A stretch of 64,000 bases of DNA from Psychrobacter immobilis (GTDB lineage: Bacteria; Pseudomonadota; Gammaproteobacteria; Pseudomonadales; Moraxellaceae): the NCBI RefSeq assembly GCF_904846175.1, contig NZ_CAJGZM010000001.1, positions 1 through 64,000 on the forward strand, in the 5' to 3' direction. Of this stretch, positions 17,642 through 25,767 are shown piece by piece. A model generated the notes under the pieces. That model ran no database searches. It saw nothing but the letters and a program-made list of their open reading frames with translations, and was not told the DNA's origin. Made by a program: the position numbers and the translations under genes. The first letter of the stretch is position 1. Each line of letters starts with the position of its first letter.

Positions 17642-19042
17642 ATGCTATCGCCCCAAGACCAATTGACCGAGCTGGTACGGACGCTTGAGACGCAGCAACA
17701 TGTCTTTGCCACTGACCCGCTACTCATCACAGAAAAGCTGCAAGGTGAGGATGGGAAACCCATGCAAAAGTTGCATCGCCGCGCCTCGCGTATAGATAGT
17801 AACGGTGCGCTGGTACGTGTGCTCGGTAAGATTGATGGTCGTATCAAAGGTATTATGCTAGTTATGAGCGTGGTGTGGTGCATCTCGGGGTTTTTGGGGT
17901 TGTTTACCCTACTACAGACCAATGTAGTGAATTTCTTTTATGTGCTGGTCTGTCTGCTTGGGTTTCATACGATTATGCTGTTAGGCTGGCTAGTCATGAC
18001 TTTGATTAATCAAGGTAAGCAGTCGTCAAATTGGTTTGCCAGTTTCGTGAGCCCAAGCTATCTGATACGTGGTAAGGACGATATCACCAAAGCGGCGGTT
18101 GATTTGTACGAGCGTCAATTACAACATAGCGGTATGCGTTGGTATCTAGGACGCTTTAGCCATCAATTATGGCTAGCTACCTTGACCGGTATGCTGCTGG
18201 CGATCATATTTTTGTTGATCGTGCGTCAGTACAGTTTTAGCTGGGAGTCGACATTACTCTCTGATCAGGCTCTTATCACTTTGACTCAAGTACTCGGCTG
18301 GTTACCAAGTATGGTAGGATTTACGGTGCCGGACAGTGCCGCTATCGTTCAGAGCCGTTTAGTGACTGACGCTATGCCCTTATCGATGGCGCGGCAATGG
18401 GCCGGCTTATTGGTCGGTAGCTTGCTGATGTACGGTATTGTACCAAGGGCGATTGCTTGGGCATTTTGCGCATTGATGTTCCGCCGTAAAAAGATGCGCT
18501 TGGATATCAAGCAGCCGTATTATCAAAAGATTCTGAACTTTTGGCAGCGTCATGTGGTCGATGAAGATGATTTTAAAGCAGCGCCCGCTCCTGTCGCGCC
18601 AAAAGCGACGCTTAGTACTGGCAAGAAACTGGTTGCTTTACTTGAATACCCATCACAGCAGGATAATTGGTGGCAATCAGGACTTAATGCCGATATTAGT
18701 AGCAATAGTAACGTTAGTAATGTTGAGAACTTCGGTATTCTTGACGACCGTGATGATATGGATCGATTAATGACTTACTTGGACAGCCATCCGGTTCAAG
18801 TACTATTAGGCATTCATAGCAAGGCTTTACCCGACCGAGGTACGCTGCGTAAACTTGATCGTATTGCCGAACATGCCGCAGACGGCCTTATTGTACAACT
18901 GCTCAGTGATGCCAACACTGCTAACACCAACTTGCAAGAGCAAGACTCAGAAAACCAAGACGTTCGTTATCAGCAATGGCAAACTGCCCTTGCCGCTCGG
19001 AAAATTGGTCTAGTGACGTCCTCTAATATCGATACTCAATAA
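17642..19042 (+). CDS. DUF2868 membrane protein
   Basis: The 466-residue protein has four predicted membrane helices (about 75-97, 100-125, 175-198 and 250-280) and a soluble C-terminal domain with Asn/Ser-rich insertions. The order of helices and the tandem arrangement with a GTPase of the DUF3482 type, 21 bases downstream, match the conserved DUF2868/DUF3482 pair of proteobacteria, whose role is unknown. The pair is probably one transcript. No catalytic motif is visible in this partner. Confidence 0.75.
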   Translation: MLSPQDQLTELVRTLETQQHVFATDPLLITEKLQGEDGKPMQKLHRRASRIDSNGALVRVLGKIDGRIKGIMLVMSVVWCISGFLGLFTLLQTNVVNFFYVLVCLLGFHTIMLLGWLVMTLINQGKQSSNWFASFVSPSYLIRGKDDITKAAVDLYERQLQHSGMRWYLGRFSHQLWLATLTGMLLAIIFLLIVRQYSFSWESTLLSDQALITLTQVLGWLPSMVGFTVPDSAAIVQSRLVTDAMPLSMARQWAGLLVGSLLMYGIVPRAIAWAFCALMFRRKKMRLDIKQPYYQKILNFWQRHVVDEDDFKAAPAPVAPKATLSTGKKLVALLEYPSQQDNWWQSGLNADISSNSNVSNVENFGILDDRDDMDRLMTYLDSHPVQVLLGIHSKALPDRGTLRKLDRIAEHAADGLIVQLLSDANTANTNLQEQDSENQDVRYQQWQTALAARKIGLVTSSNIDTQ

Positions 19043-19063
19043 TATTAATAATAAGATTCTATT

Positions 19064-20716
19064 ATGAATAATCAAAACAATAACGATCAAAATAACAATC
19101 AAGATGATGCTAAACCTGTCGGTCTCTTTGCCGATAAAGCCTATGGGCCAACACCCGACTCAGAAAACGATTCAAAGAATACCAATACAGAGCTATCGTT
19201 GAATAAACAGACATTGCATAAAAAAGCGTCAGATGAGCAAGTCCTACCTGTTAATACTGCCTCTAAAAAAACCATTGCCAGTGGCGAAGCACTGAAACTA
19301 GCGGTCGTTGGTCATACCAATACGGGTAAAACGTCACTATTACGCACGTTACTACGTGATGTTTATTTTGGGGAAGTAAAAAACGAAGCAGCAACCACCC
19401 GCCATGTAGAGCAAGCAAAATTGACCGACAGCCAAACGGGCGAAGTATTGGTGGTGCTTTATGACACACCGGGTTTAGAAGATGCTTCAGGGTTAATGGA
19501 TTGGCTAGAAGACAACACTGCCAGTCGCCGTGATGGTATTGAGCGTTTGCAGCAGTTTTTGGCAGCCGACATTGCCCAAGGCGGCGATGCGCTAACTAGC
19601 AATGAGGACTACAGCCAAGAAGCCAAAGTCATCCGTCAGCTACTGGCAAGTGATATGGCCATCTATGTCGTCGATGCGCGTGAGCCGGTACTCGGTAAGT
19701 ATAAAGATGAGCTGGCTATTTTATCTTGGGCGGCGATACCTGTTATGCCGGTATTTAATTTTACTGACAGTCAAGATGCGAATATCGATGAATGGCAGAC
19801 GATGCTGGCAAGACGTAATTTGCACATCTCAACGCGTTTTGATTCCGTGGCTTTTGAGTTTAAGGATGAGATGCGCTTATGGCAAAATCTTACCACTATG
19901 CTTACCCATTCTGAGATGCTTGAACAACTGATGGCACGCCGTACGGAAAACTGGGCGCAGCTCTATGAAGAAGCCAATATAATCATTGCGGATTTTTTAT
20001 TAAATGTCGCATCATTTGTGCGTGAAATTAGTGAAGATGATGACCCAATGCCCGTGCTTGCACAAATGCAAGAAGCGGTCAGACAGAGTGAACGTGCAAT
20101 GCAGCACAACCTGCTTAACTTATATAAATTTTATGATAACGCCGTGGCAGCAACGCCGCTTGAGTTACAAGCCTATCAGCAAGACCCTTTTGATCCTGAA
20201 CTGCTCAAAAGCTATGGTATTCGCACGACATCGGGTGCAGCAGCGGGCGCATTATTAGGCTTGGGCATTGATGCTGCAGCATTGGGTACCACTTTAGGTT
20301 TGGGCGCGGCCATTGGCGGTATCGCAGGCGGGCTATTATCGAATACCAGTAGTATCGCTGATAGAATCACTGGGGTAAAACGTTTGTATATCGACCCTGC
20401 CACCCTAACCTTACTCGCAACTCGAGCGATAGATTTACTCACCGCCCTGTGTCATCGTGGTCATGCGGCAACCGATGCCACCCAACTGATATATAGCGGC
20501 GCAAAAAATAATGCTGAAATGTCAACTAACGAAAATAAAGATAATGTCGTGACGCCATGGCCACCACATAAATTACCAAGTGAGCTTAAAAAAGCTCGTG
20601 GCAAACCGCAGTGGTCGTCGCTTAGTAGCGGTAAGTCCGAACAGGCTCAGCTACTGCGTACAGATATGGCATGGTCGCTGGCAAGCAAATTACAATTATA
20701 TAAGCCTGAGCATTAA
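19064..20716 (+). CDS. GTPase with DUF3482 C-terminal domain
   Basis: The 550-residue protein has a polar N-terminal tail of about 70 residues followed by a G domain: P-loop GHTNTGKTS near residue 84, a candidate switch I threonine in EAATTRHVEQ, and G3 motif YDTPGLED. The standard NKxD G4 motif is not evident; the candidate position reads FNFTDS. A glycine/alanine-rich hydrophobic hairpin near 390-425 (GAAAGALLGLGIDAAALG and onward) could insert in the membrane. It is coupled with the DUF2868 protein upstream. Members of the family are Era-like; the process served is unknown. Confidence 0.82.
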   Translation: MNNQNNNDQNNNQDDAKPVGLFADKAYGPTPDSENDSKNTNTELSLNKQTLHKKASDEQVLPVNTASKKTIASGEALKLAVVGHTNTGKTSLLRTLLRDVYFGEVKNEAATTRHVEQAKLTDSQTGEVLVVLYDTPGLEDASGLMDWLEDNTASRRDGIERLQQFLAADIAQGGDALTSNEDYSQEAKVIRQLLASDMAIYVVDAREPVLGKYKDELAILSWAAIPVMPVFNFTDSQDANIDEWQTMLARRNLHISTRFDSVAFEFKDEMRLWQNLTTMLTHSEMLEQLMARRTENWAQLYEEANIIIADFLLNVASFVREISEDDDPMPVLAQMQEAVRQSERAMQHNLLNLYKFYDNAVAATPLELQAYQQDPFDPELLKSYGIRTTSGAAAGALLGLGIDAAALGTTLGLGAAIGGIAGGLLSNTSSIADRITGVKRLYIDPATLTLLATRAIDLLTALCHRGHAATDATQLIYSGAKNNAEMSTNENKDNVVTPWPPHKLPSELKKARGKPQWSSLSSGKSEQAQLLRTDMAWSLASKLQLYKPEH

Positions 20717-20762
20717 CAGTCGATTTATTATATTTTTCAAACATCTGGTTTTCAAACAACCT

Positions 20763-21797
20763 TTACGATGATGGGCGTAATAGCATACTTAATGCTTCAG
20801 TACCGCGTACGTCTGTTTGCTGCAGATAGATCGGATACAGTGGATAATTGGTAAACGTGTTTTCAATATCCTGCAGCAATTGCTGTTGCCGCTCGGCACG
20901 AAGACGCCAAAAATCATCTGACTGAGTTGGTGCTATCAGCTGATTAATGACTACCGCGGCTGGTGTGAGTTTACTCTCTTCCAGTTGTTCGATAGCGCGT
21001 TTGGTTTCTGCTAAGGGCAATACGTCGGCAGTCATAATTAAAACAATCGCTGTCTTTGTACGGTCATGGAGTAGTATCCCTGCTTGTCGAAACAGCTGTT
21101 TACGTTTTTCTAGCACTGCTACGGCTTGCTCCCAGCGGTCGGGTTTTTTTGGGGCAAAAGGATTGGCTATATCATGCTTCTGATTGCTGCTCTGACTTTT
21201 ATCTCTTTGGTTATGGCTGTCTAAATGGTTTGCGACTGAGCGTAATTTTGCCTGTCGCCGTTGCTGTGCTAGCAGCCCATCTGTCCACGCGCCCATCATC
21301 TCTGGCAATACGAGTAAGCGCAATGTATGCCCAGTTGGTGCGGTATCAAATATGATATGTTCATAATTGGCATTTGCAGCCGTGATTAAATGCTGACACA
21401 TAGATTCGAGCATAGCCGCTTCTTGTGCGCCAGGTGCTGACTTTGATAGTCGCAGATGCTCACGGATTTTGGGCATCATATCTGGATTGGCATAAGATTT
21501 AATGGTGGATTCAACTTGAGCAAAATGCACATCGACGATGACATCGGGGTTGAGCTCAATAGCATCAAGATACGGCGTGATGGCAGTTTTTTCGTTATTG
21601 AGCCGTACATTTAATACATCACCCAAGCTATGCGCTGGATCGGTTGAGACAATCAAGGTCTTTTTTTGCTGGCTCGCATAATAACTGGCCAGTGCCGCGG
21701 CAGTCGTGGTTTTACCGACTCCGCCTTTGCCACCAATAAATATGATAGGTTGCGTCGATAGTTGGTCTACTAATCCATGTAGAGGATGTAATGCCAT
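20763..21797 (-). CDS. ArsA/Get3-family ATPase
   Basis: The 344-residue protein of the SIMIBI class has the deviant P-loop GGKGGVGKTT at about 22-31, STDPAHSLGDV (switch I) and FDTAPTGHTLRLL (switch II). It is single-domain, so it is not the tandem ArsA of arsenite pumps, and no arsC or arsB lies nearby. An insertion of about 25 polar residues is present near 200. The next upstream gene encodes the small protein ending Cys-Cys, a known companion of this ATPase subfamily. The role could be in handling membrane or tail-anchored proteins, by analogy with Get3; this is inference. Confidence 0.85.
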   Translation of the reverse strand: MALHPLHGLVDQLSTQPIIFIGGKGGVGKTTTAAALASYYASQQKKTLIVSTDPAHSLGDVLNVRLNNEKTAITPYLDAIELNPDVIVDVHFAQVESTIKSYANPDMMPKIREHLRLSKSAPGAQEAAMLESMCQHLITAANANYEHIIFDTAPTGHTLRLLVLPEMMGAWTDGLLAQQRRQAKLRSVANHLDSHNQRDKSQSSNQKHDIANPFAPKKPDRWEQAVAVLEKRKQLFRQAGILLHDRTKTAIVLIMTADVLPLAETKRAIEQLEESKLTPAAVVINQLIAPTQSDDFWRLRAERQQQLLQDIENTFTNYPLYPIYLQQTDVRGTEALSMLLRPSS

Positions 21798-21882
21798 ATT
21801 GGTATCTCAATTTTAATTCACATAAACTTTTATTCATTCATCTTTTATCATTTTTTTCTTATAAAGCCAACCAGCAGATGAC

Positions 21883-22197
21883 CTAACAGCAACCGACGTG
21901 GTCAAAGGGGCATTTATCCATACCCATGCGTGTATGCCATTCATGGAAGTTTTCTAAAAATAGCGGCTGTAACTCTAAGGTATAAAAGCTGGCAGGATTA
22001 TCAATGCCTAGGCTCTCTGCAAACATCAGCAGCATAAAGAAATCTTCTTCATCACGTGCCGCGCGTGCCATCGTCTGGCGATAAGGGGCATGATAAAACT
22101 CATTTAATCCTGCCGCAAAACGTTGCCACCATGGTGCTTTGTCTTCTAATTGCTTTGCCTTGCCTTCTAGCTCTCTTGGTATCGGGTTATCTTCCAT
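21883..22197 (-). CDS. Small Cys-Cys-ending protein (cory-CC-star type)
   Basis: The 104-residue protein ends CPFDHVGCC directly before the stop codon. It has conserved-looking aromatic/acidic stretches FYHAPYRQTMARAA and DEEDFFMLLMFAESLGI. From memory this matches the small family named cory-CC-star, which occurs next to ArsA-like ATPases, as here, 85 bases upstream on the same strand. The C-terminal cysteines could bind a metal or form a disulfide with the partner. Biochemical role unknown. Confidence 0.7.
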   Translation of the reverse strand: MEDNPIPRELEGKAKQLEDKAPWWQRFAAGLNEFYHAPYRQTMARAARDEEDFFMLLMFAESLGIDNPASFYTLELQPLFLENFHEWHTRMGMDKCPFDHVGCC

Positions 22198-22246
22198 GAT
22201 TTACTCACTTCTGCTTATTTCTTACCATCTATCATGCCTATCTCAT

Positions 22247-22282
22247 ACAAAAAACGCCAGCAATTGCTGCTAGCGCTTTTTA
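22247..22282 (-). terminator. Terminator for the CstA-type gene
   Basis: On the minus strand AGCGC-TAGCAGC-AATT-GCTGGCG forms a stem followed by a run of Ts; the plus strand also ends in Ts, so it could work both ways. It lies just past the stop of the CstA-type gene and before the Cys-Cys protein gene. Confidence 0.6.
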
Positions 22283-22317
22283 TTGATACAAGTGTATATG
22301 ATAGCTTTTAATCTCAA

Positions 22318-23997
22318 TTAGGAATCCGTTTTACCTTTATGTAATGTCCATTCTTTACGCAGTACTGATAGACTTTCGAACGTTACTAGAATCGTTGCGA
22401 TTAAGATAATAATGTCCATAATGATAAGCAGCCAATTGCCATCTGTAAAAAAGGTTTTTAGCTGAATTAATAAGGCAAAGACAGTCATAACGAGCAAGAA
22501 TGACAAGGGTGCTAAGGTGTACCAAACTGGCTTACCTTTACGTAATAATATAATCGTGACAATCATTAGGGTTAAAGCCGCCATGAGCTGATTGGTAGTA
22601 CCAAATAATGGCCAAATAATCATGCCGCCCGCGCCATCAATACCACCGGCGCCAAATGCTAATAATAGACAGCTGCCGACAGCAAGAAAAGTGGCTACGA
22701 CACTCTTACTTAGCACTGGAATATTATAAAACTCACCAAACTCTTGGAATATATAACGTTGTAAACGGACACCAGTATCCATCGTAGTGCCGGCAAATAA
22801 GGCTGCCATAACAGTCAGCATCGTTTGTGAAAGTACCATATCGATACCAACGCCTGCATTTAATATGGTCGCACCACCATCAATAAAGGCGCCAATAGAA
22901 CCGTCGCCAAATTTTTGATAAACCGCTTGCCAATCGCCGAGTGTCGCAAAACCTGCGGTGGCCGCAAGAATGGCACCCAATGCGAGCATGCCTTCACCCA
23001 TGGCACCAAAATAACCAACGAAGCGCACATCGCCTTCTTTATCAATCTGCTTAGAAGTCGTTCCGGTCGCCACTAAGCCATGGAATCCTGAGATAGCCCC
23101 GCAAGCAATAGTAACGAACAATAATGGCATTAATGAAGGCGTACCGATGGGTAAATCGTGATTAATCGCTGGCGCAACAATGTTTGGCGTCGCAATAAAT
23201 ACGGCTGCATACAATAAAATCAAACCAACAAATAATTGTAGCCCATTAATATAATCGCGCGGCTGCAGTAGCATCCATACTGGTAATAATGAGGCAATCG
23301 CGGCATAGGCAAATAAGATAATAATCCATATGGCGTTATCAGGTAGTCCCATAAAGGTCTCTGGTAACACTACTGGAAACATGGGACCGAGATAGATAAG
23401 TCCATATAAAGCGACGACGCCAATGATGGATACCCAAACCAGATTCATCTTATAACGATAAATACACTGACCGATAATAAAGGCTACAACCAATGCGCCC
23501 CAGACAGGTAACACAGAAGACGGCGTTTTTATCATCATATTGGCAATAGCGACGCCAAATACCGCGTTCACCATTAATAATAATAGAAAAATAACCACCA
23601 TCATTAAGCTACGCACACGTGTGCCCATGACGGTACCAGCAATCGAGCCAATAGATTGACCTTTATTGCGCATACTGGCCCAAATGGCTGACATATCATG
23701 TACGCCTGCCATAAAAATGGTGCCTAAAACAACCCAAATAATAGCGGGCACCCAGCCCCAAATAACCGCAATAGCAGGACCGATAATTGGTGCCGCTCCT
23801 GCTACAGAGGTAAAATGATGCCCCCACAATACATATTTATTGGTGGGGATATAATCTACCCCATCCTTCATCGTATGGGCTGGCGTGGGACGACTGTTAT
23901 CCAAGGCCAAAATCTTAGTGGCGATAAATTTTGAGTAAAATAGATAACCGCAAAGCATTGCGGCCACACCAACCACCAGTACAATAGCACTATTCAT
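22318..23997 (-). CDS. CstA-family carbon starvation/pyruvate transporter
   Basis: The 559-residue protein is almost entirely hydrophobic, with about 14-16 helices. Marks of CstA/YjiY-type peptide or pyruvate transporters are PTPAHTMKDGVDYIPTNK at about 37-54, WGHHFTSVAGAAPIIGPA, and the HDMSAIWASMRNKGQSIG loop near 100. It is shorter than the roughly 700-residue E. coli CstA, as is common for the short branch. A GGGAGAG ribosome site precedes the ATG. No regulatory two-component genes lie near. The substrate is probably pyruvate or small peptides, by family. Confidence 0.88.
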   Translation of the reverse strand: MNSAIVLVVGVAAMLCGYLFYSKFIATKILALDNSRPTPAHTMKDGVDYIPTNKYVLWGHHFTSVAGAAPIIGPAIAVIWGWVPAIIWVVLGTIFMAGVHDMSAIWASMRNKGQSIGSIAGTVMGTRVRSLMMVVIFLLLLMVNAVFGVAIANMMIKTPSSVLPVWGALVVAFIIGQCIYRYKMNLVWVSIIGVVALYGLIYLGPMFPVVLPETFMGLPDNAIWIIILFAYAAIASLLPVWMLLQPRDYINGLQLFVGLILLYAAVFIATPNIVAPAINHDLPIGTPSLMPLLFVTIACGAISGFHGLVATGTTSKQIDKEGDVRFVGYFGAMGEGMLALGAILAATAGFATLGDWQAVYQKFGDGSIGAFIDGGATILNAGVGIDMVLSQTMLTVMAALFAGTTMDTGVRLQRYIFQEFGEFYNIPVLSKSVVATFLAVGSCLLLAFGAGGIDGAGGMIIWPLFGTTNQLMAALTLMIVTIILLRKGKPVWYTLAPLSFLLVMTVFALLIQLKTFFTDGNWLLIIMDIIILIATILVTFESLSVLRKEWTLHKGKTDS

Positions 23998-24083
23998 CTT
24001 ATCTCTCCCTAGACAAGTATTAGATAGCCTTATAAGTTCAAGCTTTTTAAATCAAAATCTTAAAAATATGCTAGATTAGTGAG

Positions 24084-24110
24084 CAGTGAGTGACTCGGCT
24101 CACTGTTTTT
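24084..24110. repeat. Hairpin in the cstA upstream region
   Basis: CAGTGAG (24084-24090) pairs with CTCACTG (24099-24105), with five Ts on the plus strand. It lies about 90 bases upstream of the CstA-type start, in a 330-base gap to the next plus-strand gene. It may be a weak plus-strand terminator or part of the cstA leader. Nothing else recognisable is in this gap. Confidence 0.4.
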
Positions 24111-24328
24111 CGAGAAACAGTTGTTAAGAAAACAGCTATTAAGGAAATAACAGCACTTCTTCTTATCATTAACGGCTAACAAAGCATAGCATTTTAAGAT
24201 TCAGACACCTGGCTAATTAGCCATAAAGTATGATGAGTCTTTACTTATTCTGTGGTTTAAATAGTAACTTATTTAACAGTAAATGTAACGTTGGTGAAAC
24301 ATTAAAAACAATAAATACAGGGATTAAA

Positions 24329-24997
24329 ATGACACATTATTTTGGATTCGTACCTTCAGATGAATTGAAAGCGTTGATTATTGAGGCGGAGCAAGTCATT
24401 GAATCAAACGACAAAACAGATTATTACCCATATCGTGATGCACTTACCCATCAAACGGCGCGCGACCTTACGGATAAATTATTGGTTGGACTGGTAGATA
24501 TTATTCCAAATCCTGAGCGCCAAGCCTCTATGCGTAAAATCGTTGGTACGATTGAACGGGCGACGGATACCCTACTCAATATTCTATTGGGTAAAGAAAA
24601 CAACGAAGAAGTAATGCCAAGCTTTCATTTTTTGAGAGATCAAGCGACCTTTATTGATAACGAAGGTGTGAAGCGTATCGGTTTTAAATTATCAGATGCA
24701 GACGCTAAAATCATTGATGACGGTTTTGCGGCGATTACACCCGAACACGTTGACAGAGTGGCATTTAAAAAAGCACTTGAGACCGTAAATGAAGAGACAT
24801 TAACGCATTTTATCAGTCGCTACTCTGAAACGTTGAAACTTGGCATGATTAAGCGTAAGTCTGTGCCAGTTGCAAAAGCCGCTATTGATAAAGGTATGAG
24901 CATGGCATTAAATAAACTGCTACCTGACTTACCTGATGCGTCATTAAACCGTTTGGCGAATTATTATCGTCCTTTTATCGTGAAAAAGCCTGAATAA
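24329..24997 (+). CDS. Hypothetical cytoplasmic protein
   Basis: The start is placed at the ATG at 24329, which has AGGGA six bases upstream; earlier in-frame codons lack support. The protein has 222 residues, is mostly helical and polar, with no membrane segment or signal. It begins MTHYFGFVPSDELKALI and ends YYRPFIVKKPE. No enzyme motif is seen and I do not recognise a family. The gene is clear of its neighbours (a divergent CstA gene and hpt 90 bases downstream). Confidence 0.75.
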   Translation: MTHYFGFVPSDELKALIIEAEQVIESNDKTDYYPYRDALTHQTARDLTDKLLVGLVDIIPNPERQASMRKIVGTIERATDTLLNILLGKENNEEVMPSFHFLRDQATFIDNEGVKRIGFKLSDADAKIIDDGFAAITPEHVDRVAFKKALETVNEETLTHFISRYSETLKLGMIKRKSVPVAKAAIDKGMSMALNKLLPDLPDASLNRLANYYRPFIVKKPE

Positions 24998-25087
24998 CGA
25001 ATATTATGTTTTTATTAAGACTGTAGTGTTGGGCAAATTTGCTAAAATTTGCTAAAATAGGCGGCACTTTTATCAAAGGCGCAACTC

Positions 25088-25651
25088 ATGACCCAAATTA
25101 GTAATCAAGAAATCGAAAAAACCCTGCGCAACTCAGAGTGCCTAATCAGCAGTATCGAAGTAGCCGCTGCTTATGAGCGCCTTGCCGCCCAACTCAACCT
25201 ACATTATGCCGGTTTAAACCCAATCGTGATGGTGGTTATGAACGGTGGGCTTATCCCAGCCGGTCAACTACTGACTCATCTAACGTTCTACCATCGCATG
25301 CATTATATCCATGCGTCGCGCTATCGTGATAACGCCGGTACCAATGAGCTTGATTGGAAATTCAAACCTGATGTGAGCATCGAAGGCGAACACGTCTTAT
25401 TGATTGATGATATTTTTGACGAAGGCATCACGCTAAAAGCCATCGTTGAAGAATTGGGTAAAGAAAATCCGTTATCTATTGAGTCTTGCGTGTTGCTAAA
25501 TAAAGAGCACGATCGTAAGGTTGCAGACTTTGATGTTGATTTTGTTGGTATCAATGTCGCAGACCGCTATGTTTATGGCTGTGGTATGGATTTCCATGGT
25601 TACTTGCGCCATTTGCCTGGTATCTATGCTATTAAAGAAGACAAAATGTAA
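25088..25651 (+). CDS. hpt: Hypoxanthine-guanine phosphoribosyltransferase
   Basis: The 187-residue type-I phosphoribosyltransferase has the PRPP-binding motif VLLIDDIFDEGITL at about 100-113, preceded by VVMNGGLIPAGQL (PPi loop) and followed by the hood residues in FVGINVADRYVYGCGMD. The motif and length fit the hypoxanthine/guanine salvage enzymes, though the aromatic base-stacking residue is in a YVYG context found in the HGPRT branch, so xanthine preference cannot be excluded. AAAGG precedes the ATG. A terminator follows. Confidence 0.88.
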   Translation: MTQISNQEIEKTLRNSECLISSIEVAAAYERLAAQLNLHYAGLNPIVMVVMNGGLIPAGQLLTHLTFYHRMHYIHASRYRDNAGTNELDWKFKPDVSIEGEHVLLIDDIFDEGITLKAIVEELGKENPLSIESCVLLNKEHDRKVADFDVDFVGINVADRYVYGCGMDFHGYLRHLPGIYAIKEDKM

Positions 25652-25670
25652 ATCTGAAAATTCAAGTTTA

Positions 25671-25701
25671 AAAAAGCATCCGATATAGGATGCTTTTTTT
25701 T
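25671..25701 (+). terminator. Intrinsic terminator after hpt
   Basis: AAAAAGCATCC pairs with GGATGCTTTTT around a six-base loop, with more Ts after. It separates hpt from the converging recD and can act in both directions. Confidence 0.88.
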
Positions 25702-25767
25702 ACGCTATTTTTTTACCTTTTTATAACCTTCAACGAACTGATAATCTTAAAAGGTAGAATCAACCGC

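Noticed and set aside
20763..21797. The ArsA-like gene as part of an arsenite resistance operon
   Set aside because: It is single-domain and has no arsenic-related neighbours; its partner is the Cys-Cys-ending small protein.
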